In this document: positions 31,001-42,580 of the stretch, piece by piece
How positions within the stretch are numbered: position 1 is the stretch's first letter
How the letters are laid out: every line of letters starts with the position of its first letter
NCBI RefSeq assembly: GCF_008364625.2
Contig: NZ_CP126604.1
Location: 3,286,001 to 3,350,000, forward strand
Length of the DNA: 64,000 bases
Reading direction: 5' to 3'
Source: Enterobacter dykesii
GTDB taxonomy: Bacteria; Pseudomonadota; Gammaproteobacteria; Enterobacterales; Enterobacteriaceae
Notes under the pieces: model-generated
What the model saw: the letters and a program-made list of their open reading frames with translations, nothing else
The model's database searches: none
Told to the model about the DNA's origin: nothing
Made by a program: the position numbers and the translations under genes

Positions 31001-32421
31001 TGATTACGTATCAGTTTATCAGTGCGCTTTCCGACGCGGCTCCGCAAAGCCATTTGATTGCGGCCGCCTCCTGTACGTACCTACCCGAAACGGCGCTTGT
31101 CGCGGAAATGCGCGAGTCTGCCAGCATCGCTGATACCCGCTTTGGCTGCGCCCCGTTTGCCCGGATCACCCTGCTACCGGATGCCCTCTGGCAGGACAGC
31201 CTGAGCGAAGGATTACTGACGGCGCTGCGCCCGCTGCTGGCCTCGCCCGCCAGTCCCGAGCTGATACTGGACGTTACCGATATCGACGATGTGGTGCTGG
31301 CGCAGGTGCTGCGTTTTCTCTTTAATCAGGCGCACAGGCTGAGCGACCTGAAGCTGAAGCAAACGGATGAATCGGCGGTGCGCCTTACGCATATTACCGC
31401 CCTCTGCCTGCCGGAACAGCAGGCAAAACTGGAGGGGATCTTCCGCCAGCAGCAGGCCATCGCCCGCGGCATGGTCGCGGCGCGACGTCTGGCGGATATC
31501 CCGTCCGACCGCTGCACGCCGCAGTTTGTGGTGGAAGAGGCGCAAAGGCTCTGTGCCGCCTTCCCCGCCCTGCGCTGCGAAGTGCTGAACGAAAAGGCTA
31601 TTGCTGAGCAGGGTCTGGGGCTGCTGCACGCCGTTGGCAAAGGGGCGACCTGTCCACCACGCCTGCTGGCTCTTCATTATGACGGCGTCAACGACGGCCC
31701 GGTGCGCTGCTATGTGGGTAAAGGCATTACCTTCGATACCGGCGGCCTGTGGCTGAAAGAAGGCGCGGGCATGTACACCATGAAATACGACATGTGCGGT
31801 GCGGCTAACGTAATGGGCCTAATGCTGACTATCGCAGAGCTGGCGATGCCCGTGCGCATCATGGGCGTGCTGGCGCTGGCGGAAAACGCCATCGGCCCGG
31901 ACGCCATGCAGCCCGGCACGGTGGCGACGGCCTGCAATGGCACCACAGTTGAAATCAACAATACCGATGCCGAAGGCCGACTGGTGCTGGCGGATGCCAT
32001 CGCCTGGGCCAGCCAGCGCCATCCGCAGGCGCGCTATATTATTGATATGGCGACATTAACCGGTGCGGTCGTGAAGGCGCTGGGGTATGAGCTGAGCGGG
32101 CTGATGACGCAGGATGAACCGCTGCGTGCGGCGCTGACGCTGGCGGGTAAGCAGAGCGGCGATGAAGTATGGTCCCTGCCGCTGGACGCGCGGCTGAAAA
32201 AACAGACCGACAGCGCCATTGCCGATCTGTGCAACACGCCGACCAACAATGCGGCAATCAGTGCGTCGGCGGCGTGGCTGCTGCACCACTTTTGCCCGCC
32301 GACCATTCCGTGGGCGCATCTGGATATCAGCGGTACGGCTCTTTGGCGTGAAAACGGACGGAGCGTGGCGTCGGGAAGACCTATTCCACTTTTGGTTGAG
32401 CACCTGCTGGGAGATATTTAG
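30997..32421 (+). CDS. M17 leucyl aminopeptidase-family protein
   Basis: A 474-residue cytosolic aminopeptidase. The M17 metal and active-site motifs are intact: VGKGITFDTGGLWLK, MKYDMCGAANVMG and NTDAEGRLVLADA. The M17 catalytic domain covers about 170-474, with a divergent N-terminal domain before it. It is coupled to the glycosylasparaginase gene by a 4-nt overlap. Together with EIIC this suggests a pathway that takes up a glycosylated amino acid or peptide, removes the sugar and trims the peptide. It is distinct from the housekeeping pepA and pepB enzymes, judged by context only. Confidence 0.85.
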   Translation: MMITYQFISALSDAAPQSHLIAAASCTYLPETALVAEMRESASIADTRFGCAPFARITLLPDALWQDSLSEGLLTALRPLLASPASPELILDVTDIDDVVLAQVLRFLFNQAHRLSDLKLKQTDESAVRLTHITALCLPEQQAKLEGIFRQQQAIARGMVAARRLADIPSDRCTPQFVVEEAQRLCAAFPALRCEVLNEKAIAEQGLGLLHAVGKGATCPPRLLALHYDGVNDGPVRCYVGKGITFDTGGLWLKEGAGMYTMKYDMCGAANVMGLMLTIAELAMPVRIMGVLALAENAIGPDAMQPGTVATACNGTTVEINNTDAEGRLVLADAIAWASQRHPQARYIIDMATLTGAVVKALGYELSGLMTQDEPLRAALTLAGKQSGDEVWSLPLDARLKKQTDSAIADLCNTPTNNAAISASAAWLLHHFCPPTIPWAHLDISGTALWRENGRSVASGRPIPLLVEHLLGDI

Positions 32422-32423
32422 CC

Positions 32424-32434
32424 GCCACCCGGCA
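32424..32434 (-). repeat. REP-like half core at the island/hda junction
   Basis: On the minus strand TGCCGGGTGGC, the core shared with the REP-like units at 35381, 38774 and 48866. It lies 3 nt after the aminopeptidase stop, where the E. coli-like order resumes with hda. Confidence 0.5.
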
Positions 32435-32437
32435 CAA

Positions 32438-33139
32438 CTACAGCTTGAGAATATCTTTCACAAACGGAATGGTCAGCTTGCGCTGGGCGGTAATGGAGGC
32501 GCGATCGAGCTGATCGAGCGTGTCAAACAGCGTGCGCATTTCGCGATCCAGACGCTTGAGAAGGAAACGCCCCACGTCCTCCGGCAGCTCAAACCCGCGC
32601 TGCTTTGCGCGCAGCTGTAACGCCTGAAGCTTATCTTCATCCGACAGCGGCTGGAGCTTGTAGATTTGCCCCCAGTCCAGACGAGACGCCAGGTCCGGCA
32701 GCCCCAGATTGAGCTGACGCGGTGGACGATCGCCGGTGATCAGCAGTCGGGTTTTACCCGATTCCAGAATGCGGTTGTAGAGGTTAAAGATCGCCATTTC
32801 CCACGGCTCGTCCCCCGCCACGCATTCGATATTATCGATGCAGACCAGCGAGAGATGTTCCATTCCCTCCAGCACCTCAGGTACGAACCAGGTGCGTTTA
32901 TCCAGCGGCACGTAGCCTACCGCATCACCGCGCGCCGAAAGCTCCGCGCAGGCGGCATGCAGCAGATGGCTGCGCCCCGCGCCTTCGCGTGACCAGATAT
33001 AGATGTATCCGCTGTGATCCTGGCGCAGCACGTTTTGCAGTGCAGCCAGTAAAGAGGGGTTATCACCCGGCCAGAAACTCGCGAAAGTTTCGTCGTCAGG
33101 GAGATAGAGTGGCAGAGAGAGCTGTGCCGGTCCGTTCAG
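32438..33139 (-). CDS. hda: DnaA regulatory inactivator Hda (CTG start)
   Basis: Hda, with the DNA-loaded sliding clamp, stimulates ATP hydrolysis by DnaA and prevents re-initiation of replication. The start is a CTG at 33139 with GAGG 5 nt upstream. This gives 233 residues, the E. coli length, and restores the clamp-binding motif QLSLPL at the N-terminus. The first in-frame ATG (33031) would lose that motif and 36 residues. E. coli hda is also known to use CUG. An AAA+ nucleotide-binding domain follows, with [12 protein letters not shown]. It lies downstream of uraA on the same strand. Confidence 0.94.
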   Translation of the reverse strand: MNGPAQLSLPLYLPDDETFASFWPGDNPSLLAALQNVLRQDHSGYIYIWSREGAGRSHLLHAACAELSARGDAVGYVPLDKRTWFVPEVLEGMEHLSLVCIDNIECVAGDEPWEMAIFNLYNRILESGKTRLLITGDRPPRQLNLGLPDLASRLDWGQIYKLQPLSDEDKLQALQLRAKQRGFELPEDVGRFLLKRLDREMRTLFDTLDQLDRASITAQRKLTIPFVKDILKL

Positions 33140-33206
33140 AAATACCTCAACCAGAGATCCTACGTAAAATCGGAATGGAGTTTAACACGGAACCTGCAAG
33201 GAGAGA

Positions 33207-33228
33207 ACCGGGCGATCCCTCGCCCGGT
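33207..33228 (-). terminator. Hairpin between uraA and hda
   Basis: ACCGGGCGA (33207-33215) pairs with TCGCCCGGT (33220-33228) around a 4-nt loop. No U-run follows on the minus strand, so it may attenuate or process the uraA-hda transcript rather than fully stop it. Confidence 0.5.
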
Positions 33229-33235
33229 AATACGA

Positions 33236-34525
33236 TCAATGTGACGCTTTTTCGCTTTCGTCCGCGTCCAGAATTTCTTCTTCCGGGCGAATGACCGAGA
33301 TCAGCTTGAAGATCAGGCTCAGGCCCACGCCGACGATGGTCGCCAGCGCCATGCCCTTCAGCTCGGCCGCACCAATGTGCACCTTCGCACCGCTCACGCC
33401 GATGATCAGGATAACGGAGGTCAGGATCAGGTTCTGTGCCTTGCTGTAATCCACTTTGGATTCAATCAGCACGCGAATACCGGAGGCGCCGATCACGCCG
33501 TACAGCAGCAGAGAAACGCCGCCCATTACCGGCACCGGAATGATCTGAATCGCTGCCGCCAGTTTACCGACGCAGGAGAGCAGAATGGCGATAATCGCCG
33601 CGCCGCCGATAACCCAGGTACTGTAGACGCGGGTAATCGCCATCACGCCGATGTTCTCGCCGTAGGTGGTGTTTGGCGTCGAGCCGAAGAAACCGGAAAT
33701 GATGGTGGAGAAACCGTTCGCAAACATGGAGCGGTGCAGGCCCGGGTCGCGGATTAAATCGCGCTTAACGATGTTCGCCGTCACCACCAGGTGGCCGACG
33801 TGCTCCGCAATCACTACCAGCGCCGCAGGCAGAATGGTGAAAATAGCAAACCATTCGAAGCGCGGAGTGTAGAAGGTTGGCAGGGCGAACCAGTGCGCCT
33901 GAGCAATCGGGGTGGTGTCCACCACGCCCATCGCGAAGGAGAGCGCATAGCCCGCCAGCACGCCGATCAGGATCGGGATAATCGCCATAAAGCCGCGGAA
34001 CAGCACGGAGCCAAACACCGTCACGCCCAGCGTTACCAGCGAGATGATAATGGTTTTGGAATCCGGTGACTGACCGTCAGCAGGCAGCAGGCCGGCCATA
34101 TTCGCCGCCACACCCGCCAGCTCCAGACCGATAACCGCAACGATGGCGCCCATCGCCGCAGGCGGGAACATCACGTCCAGCCAGCCGGTACCGGCTTTCT
34201 TCACAATGAAGGACACCACGCAGAACAGGACGCCACACATGATAAAGCCGCCCAGCGCGACTTCATAACCCAGCGGCAGCAACAGTAACACCGGCGAGAT
34301 AAAGGCGAAGCTCGACCCGAGATACGCCGGGATTTTGCCTTTACAGATAAAGAGGTACAGCAGCGTACCGATGCCGTTGAACAGCAGCACGGTGGCCGGG
34401 TTAATGTGGAACAGGATTGGCACCAGCACGGTTGCGCCAAACATGGCGAACAGGTGCTGCAAACTAAGCGGGATAGTCTGTAAAAGCGGCGGTCTTTCAC
34501 TCACCCCGATAGCACGGCGCGTCAT
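33236..34525 (-). CDS. uraA: Uracil permease UraA
   Basis: UraA is the inner-membrane uracil:proton symporter of the NCS2 family, with 14 membrane segments and 429 residues, the E. coli length. Conserved parts include the N-terminal LLQTIPLSLQHLFAMFGATVLVP and the substrate-site region FGSTPNTTYGENIGVMAITRVYS. It forms an operon with upp, which converts the imported uracil to UMP. A terminator-like hairpin lies in the 83-bp upp-uraA gap. Confidence 0.97.
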   Translation of the reverse strand: MTRRAIGVSERPPLLQTIPLSLQHLFAMFGATVLVPILFHINPATVLLFNGIGTLLYLFICKGKIPAYLGSSFAFISPVLLLLPLGYEVALGGFIMCGVLFCVVSFIVKKAGTGWLDVMFPPAAMGAIVAVIGLELAGVAANMAGLLPADGQSPDSKTIIISLVTLGVTVFGSVLFRGFMAIIPILIGVLAGYALSFAMGVVDTTPIAQAHWFALPTFYTPRFEWFAIFTILPAALVVIAEHVGHLVVTANIVKRDLIRDPGLHRSMFANGFSTIISGFFGSTPNTTYGENIGVMAITRVYSTWVIGGAAIIAILLSCVGKLAAAIQIIPVPVMGGVSLLLYGVIGASGIRVLIESKVDYSKAQNLILTSVILIIGVSGAKVHIGAAELKGMALATIVGVGLSLIFKLISVIRPEEEILDADESEKASH

Positions 34526-34563
34526 AGTGTTTTCCTCTGTGTAGTATTGTTGGTGTTTTATTC

Positions 34564-34591
34564 AAAAAAAAGCCGACTATCAAAGTCGGCT
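34564..34591 (-). terminator. Hairpin and U-run between upp and uraA
   Basis: On the minus strand AGCCGACT pairs with AGTCGGCT (34571-34578 and 34584-34591), followed by a run of seven T. It lies 17 nt after the upp stop and before the uraA start. It should cause partial termination, lowering uraA relative to upp. Confidence 0.75.
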
Positions 34592-34608
34592 TATTTATCG
34601 TTATTCGA

Positions 34609-35235
34609 TTATTTCGTACCAAAGATCTTATCGCCGGCATCGCCGAGCCCCGGGATGATGTACCCGTGCTCGTTCAGGCCCTGGTCGATAGAGGCGGTAT
34701 ACAGTTCAACGTCCGGGTGCGCTTTTTCCAGCGCCGCGATCCCTTCCGGAGCGGCAACCAGTACCAGCACCTTAATGCTGTTACAGCCCGCGTTTTTCAG
34801 CAGGTCGATGGTGGCGATCATTGAGCCACCGGTCGCGAGCATTGGGTCAACCACCAGCGCCATGCGCTCGTCGATGTTAGACACCAGCTTCTGGAAGTAA
34901 GGAACCGGCTCGAGTGTCTCTTCGTTACGGTAGATACCCACCACGCTGATACGCGCGCTTGGCACGTGCTCCAGCACGCCTTCCATCATGCCGAGACCGG
35001 CTCGCAGGATTGGCACCACGGTAATTTTCTTACCTTTGATCTGCTCAACCTGCACCGGGCCGTTCCAGCCTTCGATGGTGACTTTTTCGGTTTCCAGATC
35101 AGAGGTCGCTTCGTAGGTCAGCAGGCTGCCGACTTCAGATGCCAGTTCGCGAAAACGCTTCGTGCTGATGTCATGCTCACGCATCAGGCCCAACTTGTGT
35201 TTAACGAGTGGGTGTTTCACTTCCACAATCTTCAT
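34609..35235 (-). CDS. upp: Uracil phosphoribosyltransferase
   Basis: Upp makes UMP from uracil and PRPP in pyrimidine salvage. The 208-residue form starting [20 protein letters not shown] is chosen because GGAG precedes the ATG at 35235 and it matches E. coli. The in-frame start at 35265 adds ten unconserved residues. The PRPP loop lies in [12 protein letters not shown], and PILRAGLGM and GLGDAGD are the other active-site segments. It leads the upp-uraA operon, and its initially transcribed region suggests UTP-sensitive control. Confidence 0.96.
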   Translation of the reverse strand: MKIVEVKHPLVKHKLGLMREHDISTKRFRELASEVGSLLTYEATSDLETEKVTIEGWNGPVQVEQIKGKKITVVPILRAGLGMMEGVLEHVPSARISVVGIYRNEETLEPVPYFQKLVSNIDERMALVVDPMLATGGSMIATIDLLKNAGCNSIKVLVLVAAPEGIAALEKAHPDVELYTASIDQGLNEHGYIIPGLGDAGDKIFGTK

Positions 35236-35263
35236 TCTCTTTCTCCTCTGAGGTGGCGTCCGC

Positions 35264-35283
35264 AAAAAAATCGCGGGATTATA
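35264..35283 (-). promoter_or_regulatory. upp promoter with UTP-sensitive initially transcribed region
   Basis: On the minus strand a perfect -10 TATAAT (35278-35283) is followed after 5 nt by GATTTTTTTGCG. The same -10/GATTTTTTTG arrangement controls E. coli upp by UTP-dependent start choice and reiterative transcription. No convincing -35 hexamer is visible. Confidence 0.8.
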
Positions 35284-35340
35284 CCGCTTTTTTCAGATTA
35301 GGCCATACCCATGTTGCTTGACAGGGATCAAGCAAAGACA

Positions 35341-35371
35341 AAAAAGCCGGAGACTGGGCTCCGGCTTTTTT
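35341..35371. terminator. Bidirectional terminator downstream of the phospho-beta-glucosidase gene
   Basis: AAAAAGCCGGAG (35341-35352) pairs with CTCCGGCTTTTT (35359-35370), with T or A runs on both sides. It ends transcription of the gene to its right on the minus strand and insulates the upp promoter. Confidence 0.85.
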
Positions 35372-35380
35372 GCGGGGTTC

Positions 35381-35393
35381 TGCCGGGTGGCGC

Positions 35394-35396
<3 letters not shown>
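35381..35396 (+). repeat. REP-like half core overlapping a stop codon
   Basis: TGCCGGGTGGCGCTTA matches the core of REP-like units found elsewhere in the window. Its last three bases are the complement of the TAA stop of the phospho-beta-glucosidase gene. Confidence 0.55.
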
Positions 35397-36863
<1,467 letters not shown>

Positions 36864-36868
36864 TTACA

Positions 36869-36880
36869 GAAACCGGTTTC
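36869..36880. promoter_or_regulatory. AscG-type operator, proximal
   Basis: Perfect palindrome GAAACCGGTTTC centred about 50 nt before the phospho-beta-glucosidase start. It matches the core recognised by AscG, the LacI-family repressor of beta-glucoside genes in E. coli. Confidence 0.75.
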
Positions 36881-36925
36881 AGTTCGATGATGTGCAAAGG
36901 GCATAGCTGTTGCAAGCAGTTCTCA

Positions 36926-36937
36926 GAAACCGGTTTC
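36926..36937. promoter_or_regulatory. AscG-type operator, distal
   Basis: Second perfect GAAACCGGTTTC, 57 bp centre to centre from the proximal copy. Paired identical operators are typical of LacI-family repression. It also lies about 90 bp upstream of the purM promoter. Confidence 0.75.
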
Positions 36938-37013
36938 ATTTTCGTGAACAGAGTCAAGTTTGGCTGCATTCACGAAGTACACAGAAAAAAAGATCCCCAC
37001 GTCCAGAATAGGC

Positions 37014-37029
37014 TCGCAAACGTTTGCCT
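37014..37029. promoter_or_regulatory. PurR operator of purMN
   Basis: TCGCAAACGTTTGCCT carries the perfect 12-bp core GCAAACGTTTGC of the PurR site, and lies just upstream of a -10-like TAGAAT (37037-37042). The operator therefore covers the -35 region, as in E. coli purMN. Confidence 0.9.
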
Positions 37030-37087
37030 GGACTGTTAGAATTGCGCCGATTTTTCTTACTAGCTATGCAATCGCGTGGGGATTTAA

Positions 37088-38766
<1,679 letters not shown>

Positions 38767-38773
38767 TTTGCTA

Positions 38774-38803
38774 TGTCGGGTGGCGCTGCTGCGCTTACCC
38801 GAC
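38774..38803. repeat. REP-like palindrome after purN
   Basis: GTCGGGT (38775-38781) pairs with ACCCGAC (38797-38803), with a second inner pairing of GGCGC with GCGCT-type bases. It contains the TGtCGGGTGGCGCT core shared by other units in this window. Probably protects the 3' end of the purMN transcript. Confidence 0.7.
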
Positions 38804-38867
38804 CTGTTCATTGCATTACCCGATATTCCCTTCTCCAACCTTCTAAAATCCCCAACAAAAAAAATAA

Positions 38868-38897
38868 CTGTCATACTTTTCTGGCACTGTTGGACAT
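38868..38897 (+). promoter_or_regulatory. Possible PhoB (pho box) region of ppk-ppx
   Basis: CTGTCAT (38868-38874) is an exact pho-box half site. CTGGCAC at 38881 and a GGACAT-like repeat at 38892, 11 bp later, resemble further half sites. Spacing between the first two is 13 rather than 11 bp, so this is only a candidate. PhoB control of ppk is documented in enterics. Confidence 0.4.
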
Positions 38898-38973
38898 ATC
38901 GTGGAAATGCTCGCCATAATAAGGACGAGACGGATTTACCACGTCCTGTGATTGAACTGGAGTGTGAGCTGTA

Positions 38974-41034
38974 ATGGGTCAGGAAAAGTTATATATCGAG
39001 AAAGAGCTAAGCTGGTTAGCATTCAACGAACGTGTACTCCAGGAAGCGGCAGACAAAAGTAACCCGCTGATCGAGCGCATGCGTTTTTTGGGCATTTATT
39101 CCAACAACCTGGATGAGTTCTACAAGGTTCGCTTTGCCGAGCTGAAAAGACGCATCATCATCAGCGAAGAACAGGGCTTAAACTCGCACTCGCGGCATTT
39201 ACTGGGTAAAATCCAGTCCCGCGTGCTGAAAGCCGATCAGGAATTTGACGGCCTGTATAACGAACTGCTGCTGGAGATGGCGCGCAATCAAATCTTCCTG
39301 ATTAACGAACGTCAGCTTTCCGTTAACCAACAAAACTGGCTGCGCCACTACTTCAAACACTATCTGCGCCAGCACATTACCCCGATTCTGATCAACCGCG
39401 AAACCGATCTGGTCCAGTTCCTGAAGGATGATTACACCTACCTGGCGGTGGAAATTATTCGCGGTGAATCCATCCGTTACGCGCTGCTGGAGATCCCGTC
39501 CGACAAGGTGCCGCGCTTTGTGAACCTGCCGCCGGAAACTCCGCGCAGACGCAAGCCGATGATCCTGCTCGATAACATCCTGCGCTACTGTCTGGACGAC
39601 ATCTTCAAAGGCTTCTTCGATTACGATGCGTTAAACGCCTACTCGATGAAGATGACTCGTGACGCCGAATATGACCTGGTGCACGAGATGGAAGCCAGCC
39701 TGATGGAGCTGATGTCCTCCAGCCTGAAACAGCGCCTGACGGCTGAACCGGTGCGTTTTGTCTATCAGCGCGATATGCCGGACGCCATGGTGGAGATGCT
39801 GCGCGAGAAACTGACCATTTCGCGCTATGACTCCATCGTGCCGGGTGGCCGCTACCACAACTTTAAAGACTTTATTGGCTTTCCGAACGTCGGCAAAGCC
39901 AATCTGGTCAATAAACCGCTGCCGCGCCTGCGCCATCTGTGGTTCGATAAATTCCGCAACGGATTCGACGCCATTCGCGAACGTGACGTGCTGCTCTACT
40001 ATCCGTACCACACGTTTGAGCACGTGCTGGAACTGCTGCGTCAGGCCTCGTTCGACCCGAGCGTGCTGGCGATTAAAATCAATATTTACCGCGTGGCAAA
40101 AGATTCCCGCATCATCGATGCGATGATCCACGCGGCGCACAACGCCAAAAAGGTCACCGTGGTGGTTGAGCTGCAGGCGCGCTTCGACGAAGAGGCCAAC
40201 ATTCACTGGGCGCGCCGTCTGACGGAAGCCGGTGTGCACGTCATCTTCTCCGCGCCGGGGCTGAAAATTCACGCCAAGCTGTTCCTGATCTCCCGTAAAG
40301 AGGGCGACGATGTGGTGCGTTATGCCCACATCGGTACCGGGAACTTTAACGAGAAAACGGCGCGAATTTATACCGACTACTCGCTCTTGACCGCCGACGC
40401 CCGCATCACTAACGAAGTGCGCCGGGTCTTTAACTTTATCGAAAACCCGTACCGTCCGGTGAGCTTCGACTATCTGCTGGTCTCGCCGCAGAACTCGCGC
40501 CGCCTGCTGTACGATATGATCGATAAAGAGATCGCCAATGCCCAGAAAGGGCTGTCGTCCGGCATCACGCTGAAGCTTAACAACCTTGTCGACAAAGGGC
40601 TGGTGGACAGGCTATATGCAGCGTCCAGCTCCGGCGTGCCGGTTAACCTGCTGATCCGCGGCATGTGCTCGCTGATCCCGGAACTGGAAGGCATCAGCGA
40701 CAATATTCGTGTGATCAGCATCGTTGACCGTTACCTGGAACACGATCGGATCTATATTTTTGATAATGCGGGTGATAAACAGGTCTATCTCTCTTCGGCA
40801 GACTGGATGACGCGCAATATTGACTACCGTATTGAAGTCGCGGCACCGCTGCTGGATCCGCGTCTGAAGCAGCAGATCCTCGACATCATCGAGATTCTGT
40901 TCAGCGATACCGTGAAAGCACGCTATATCGACAAAGAACTCAGTAACCGCTATGTACCGCGCGGCAACCGCCGCAAAGTGCGGTCGCAACTGGCGATTTA
41001 CGACTATATCAAATCACTCGAGCAACCCGATTAA
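38974..41034 (+). CDS. ppk: Polyphosphate kinase
   Basis: Ppk polymerises the gamma-phosphate of ATP into polyphosphate at the inner membrane. The 686 residues have the normal length. The two essential histidines are H433 in [10 protein letters not shown] and H452 in [11 protein letters not shown], 19 residues apart as in E. coli. The N-terminus reads [20 protein letters not shown]. ppx starts 3 nt after the stop, forming the ppk-ppx operon in which synthesis and breakdown enzymes are made together. Confidence 0.98.
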   Translation: MGQEKLYIEKELSWLAFNERVLQEAADKSNPLIERMRFLGIYSNNLDEFYKVRFAELKRRIIISEEQGLNSHSRHLLGKIQSRVLKADQEFDGLYNELLLEMARNQIFLINERQLSVNQQNWLRHYFKHYLRQHITPILINRETDLVQFLKDDYTYLAVEIIRGESIRYALLEIPSDKVPRFVNLPPETPRRRKPMILLDNILRYCLDDIFKGFFDYDALNAYSMKMTRDAEYDLVHEMEASLMELMSSSLKQRLTAEPVRFVYQRDMPDAMVEMLREKLTISRYDSIVPGGRYHNFKDFIGFPNVGKANLVNKPLPRLRHLWFDKFRNGFDAIRERDVLLYYPYHTFEHVLELLRQASFDPSVLAIKINIYRVAKDSRIIDAMIHAAHNAKKVTVVVELQARFDEEANIHWARRLTEAGVHVIFSAPGLKIHAKLFLISRKEGDDVVRYAHIGTGNFNEKTARIYTDYSLLTADARITNEVRRVFNFIENPYRPVSFDYLLVSPQNSRRLLYDMIDKEIANAQKGLSSGITLKLNNLVDKGLVDRLYAASSSGVPVNLLIRGMCSLIPELEGISDNIRVISIVDRYLEHDRIYIFDNAGDKQVYLSSADWMTRNIDYRIEVAAPLLDPRLKQQILDIIEILFSDTVKARYIDKELSNRYVPRGNRRKVRSQLAIYDYIKSLEQPD

Positions 41035-41037
41035 CCT

Positions 41038-42576
41038 ATGCCGATAAATGATAAGACCCCACGCCCGCAGGAATTCGCCGCGGTCGACCTTGGCTCTAAC
41101 AGTTTCCACATGGTCATCGCCCGTGAGGTGGATGGCGCGCTGCAGATCATCGGTCGTCTGAAGCAGCGCGTACATCTGGCGGATGGTCTTGATGAACGCA
41201 GCATGCTCAGCGAAGAGGCGATGGAGCGCGGGTTAAACTGCCTGTCGCTGTTTGCTGAACGCCTGCAGGGCTTCTCGCCCTCCAGCGTGTGCATCGTGGG
41301 CACCCACACCCTACGCCAGGCCCTGAACGCCCCGGAGTTCCTCAAGCGGGCCGAAAAAGTGATCCCTTACCCGATTGAGATCATCTCCGGCAACGAAGAA
41401 GCGCGTCTGATTTTCATGGGCGTTGAGCACACCCAGCCGGAAAAAGGGCGCAAGCTGGTTATCGATATCGGCGGTGGCTCAACGGAGCTGGTGATCGGCG
41501 AAGACTTTGAGCCGCGCCTGGTGGAAAGTCGCCGTATGGGCTGCGTCAGCTTCGCACAGATGTATTTCCCGGGCGGCACCATCACCCGCGAGAACTTCCA
41601 GCGCGCGCGTATGGCGGCCGTCCAGAAGCTGGAAAACCTGGCCTGGCAGTACCGTATTCAGGGCTGGAACGTGGCGCTGGGCGCGTCAGGCACCATCAAG
41701 GCGGCGCATGAGGTGCTGCTGGCGATGGGTGAAAAAGACGGGTTTATCACGCCCGAACGCCTGACGTTGCTGACCGAAGAAGTGCTGAAGCATAAAAGTT
41801 TTGACGCCTTAAGCCTGCCGGGTCTTTCCGACGAGCGTAAAGCGGTATTCGTGCCGGGGCTGGCTATTCTCTGCGGCGTGTTTGATGCCCTCGCCATAAA
41901 AGAGCTGCGTCTGTCGGACGGCGCGCTGCGCGAAGGCGTGCTGTATGAGATGGAAGGCCGCTTCCGCCATCAGGATATTCGCAGCCGCACCGCGCAAAGC
42001 CTGGCCAACCAGTACAACATCGACCGTGAACAGGCGAAGCGCGTGCTGGACACCACGGTGCAGATGTACGAACAGTGGCAGGAGCAGAATCCTAAGCTCG
42101 CGCACCCGCAGCTTGCCGCGCTGTTGAAATGGGCCGCGATGCTGCACGAGGTGGGGCTGAACATCAACCACAGCGGGATGCACCGCCATTCTGCCTACAT
42201 TCTGCAAAACAGCGATCTGCCTGGCTTCAACCAGGAGCAGCAAACCATGATGGCGACCCTGGTGCGTTATCACCGCAAGGCCATCAAGCTTGACGATCTG
42301 CCGCGCTTTACGCTGTTCAAGAAAAAACAGTTCCTGCCGCTTATTCAGCTGCTGCGTCTGGGCGTGCTGCTCAATAACCAGCGTCAGGCGACAACGACGC
42401 CCCCAACGTTAAAACTGAAAACAGACGACCATCACTGGACGCTGAGCTTCCCGCACGACTGGTTCAGCCAGAACGCGCTGGTCCTGCTGGATCTGGAAAA
42501 AGAGCAGCAGTACTGGGAAGCGGTCACCGGCTGGCTGCTCAAAATCGAAGAAGAGAGCGCCGACGTCGCAGCGTAA
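41038..42576 (+). CDS. ppx: Exopolyphosphatase
   Basis: Ppx removes terminal phosphates from polyphosphate and also hydrolyses pppGpp. The 512 residues begin with the actin-like ATPase phosphate loops [12 protein letters not shown] and [12 protein letters not shown], with the catalytic Glu in [13 protein letters not shown]. The C-terminal half is an HD-like helical domain. It is cotranscribed with ppk and ends 4 nt before the convergent pdeF stop. Confidence 0.97.
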   Translation: MPINDKTPRPQEFAAVDLGSNSFHMVIAREVDGALQIIGRLKQRVHLADGLDERSMLSEEAMERGLNCLSLFAERLQGFSPSSVCIVGTHTLRQALNAPEFLKRAEKVIPYPIEIISGNEEARLIFMGVEHTQPEKGRKLVIDIGGGSTELVIGEDFEPRLVESRRMGCVSFAQMYFPGGTITRENFQRARMAAVQKLENLAWQYRIQGWNVALGASGTIKAAHEVLLAMGEKDGFITPERLTLLTEEVLKHKSFDALSLPGLSDERKAVFVPGLAILCGVFDALAIKELRLSDGALREGVLYEMEGRFRHQDIRSRTAQSLANQYNIDREQAKRVLDTTVQMYEQWQEQNPKLAHPQLAALLKWAAMLHEVGLNINHSGMHRHSAYILQNSDLPGFNQEQQTMMATLVRYHRKAIKLDDLPRFTLFKKKQFLPLIQLLRLGVLLNNQRQATTTPPTLKLKTDDHHWTLSFPHDWFSQNALVLLDLEKEQQYWEAVTGWLLKIEEESADVAA

Positions 42577-42580
42577 CGGC

